Assembly (NCBI RefSeq): GCF_900115755.1
Contig: NZ_FOXQ01000007.1
Span: forward strand, 170,371 to 234,370
Source: Parafilimonas terrae
GTDB taxonomy: Bacteria; Bacteroidota; Bacteroidia; Chitinophagales; Chitinophagaceae
Reading direction: 5' to 3'
DNA: 64,000 nt
The position numbers were made by a program, and so were the translations under genes. This document shows positions 63,786 through 64,000 of the stretch, one piece after another (position 1 is the first letter of the stretch; each line of letters starts with the position of its first letter). The notes beneath the pieces are model-generated. The model had not been told where the DNA came from and did not search any database. It saw only the letters and a list, made by a program, of their open reading frames with translations.

Positions 63786-63907
63786 AGCGAAAAATTAGAA
63801 ATGCCTGAAATAACCAGCTGTTTTTATCTATATCATTAATCAATTTCAAACGTCTGTTGACTCTTCAGATTATTTAATCCCTATAAAAAATATACGTTTG
63901 CAATCTT

Positions 63908-64000
63908 ATGTCTAAACACATTCTCATCACCGGCGGGGCCGGGTTCATTGGTTCGCATGTAGTGCGGTTATTTGTAAATAAATACCCTGGGTATAAAATC
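63908..64000 (+). CDS. dTDP-glucose 4,6-dehydratase (RmlB-like), 3' partial
   Basis: Thirty-one codons before the right edge, reading SKHILITGGAGFIGSHVVRL and continuing open. This is the Rossmann start of extended SDR sugar dehydratases, and the VNKYPGYKI strand that follows is typical of RmlB. It suggests that dTDP-rhamnose or a related sugar pathway continues past the window. Confidence 0.8.
   Translation, partial: MSKHILITGGAGFIGSHVVRLFVNKYPGYKI

Overview
The window is an AT-rich bacterial chromosome segment from the phylum Bacteroidota, most likely the Chitinophagaceae/Chitinophagales. The indicators are lineage-typical promoters (TAnnTTTG -7 elements, few Shine-Dalgarno sites), a type III glutamine synthetase, a PepSY-like (DUF2874) secreted protein, a TonB-dependent receptor with an N-terminal carboxypeptidase-regulatory domain, a Wza-like exporter made of many SLBB repeats, and paired Tat-exported Gfo/Idh/MocA and TIM-barrel sugar proteins. 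No tRNA, rRNA, CRISPR array, transposase or prophage was recognised. The genus is inferred, not proven.

Layout. 1-7.5 kb: sugar and envelope genes (PQQ sugar dehydrogenase running off the left edge, sugar isomerase-like protein, Gfo/Idh/MocA oxidoreductase, alpha/beta hydrolase, lipoprotein cyclophilin, flavin reductase, beta-propeller). 8-15 kb: metabolism (PhzF, RNase HI, aspartate kinase, tandem glutamine synthetases of types II and III, proC). 15-18.7 kb, minus strand: an SDR/epimerase, a patatin phospholipase-TIR fusion that looks like an immune effector, and a cystathionine synthase/lyase. 19-25 kb: DUF2874 protein, acpH, hydrolase, an SdpI/SdpR-like pair with a visible operator, an oxidoreductase and an alpha-amylase. 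25-31 kb: Ku, then a methionine/threonine block (metY, metX, homoserine dehydrogenase). The metY leader holds a complete SAM-I riboswitch with its terminator, followed by an unannotated 33-codon leader peptide with six Cys codons and a second terminator. 31-36 kb: a YwqK/TonB-type envelope protein, dnaA, a GNAT, and rluE with an attenuator-like hairpin. 36-40 kb: lpxD, and a small His-rich protein plus TonB receptor behind a Fur/Zur-like palindrome. 40-42.4 kb: an AmgK-like kinase fused to a RapZ C-terminal domain, overlapping a MurU-like nucleotidyltransferase.

42.5-64 kb is a surface-polysaccharide locus. It holds a Wza-like exporter, a Wzz-like protein, the pseudaminic acid pathway (PseB, PseC, PseF, PseG, PseI), Wzx, a sulfotransferase, a probable nonulosonic acid transferase, Wzy, two GT4-type glycosyltransferases and the start of a dTDP-glucose 4,6-dehydratase. 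Between pseF and pseG sits a tightly overlapping CitE-MaoC-CitE-NeuD module. No PseH-type GNAT is visible. I suggest that this module makes or attaches an unusual CoA-derived acyl group on the nonulosonic acid. One glycosyltransferase has a G8 tract at codons 15-18, a candidate phase-variation switch.

Most promising for follow-up: the Cys-codon leader stacked behind the SAM riboswitch, the patatin-TIR fusion, the CoA module in the Pse locus, the AmgK-RapZ fusion, and the G8 tract.
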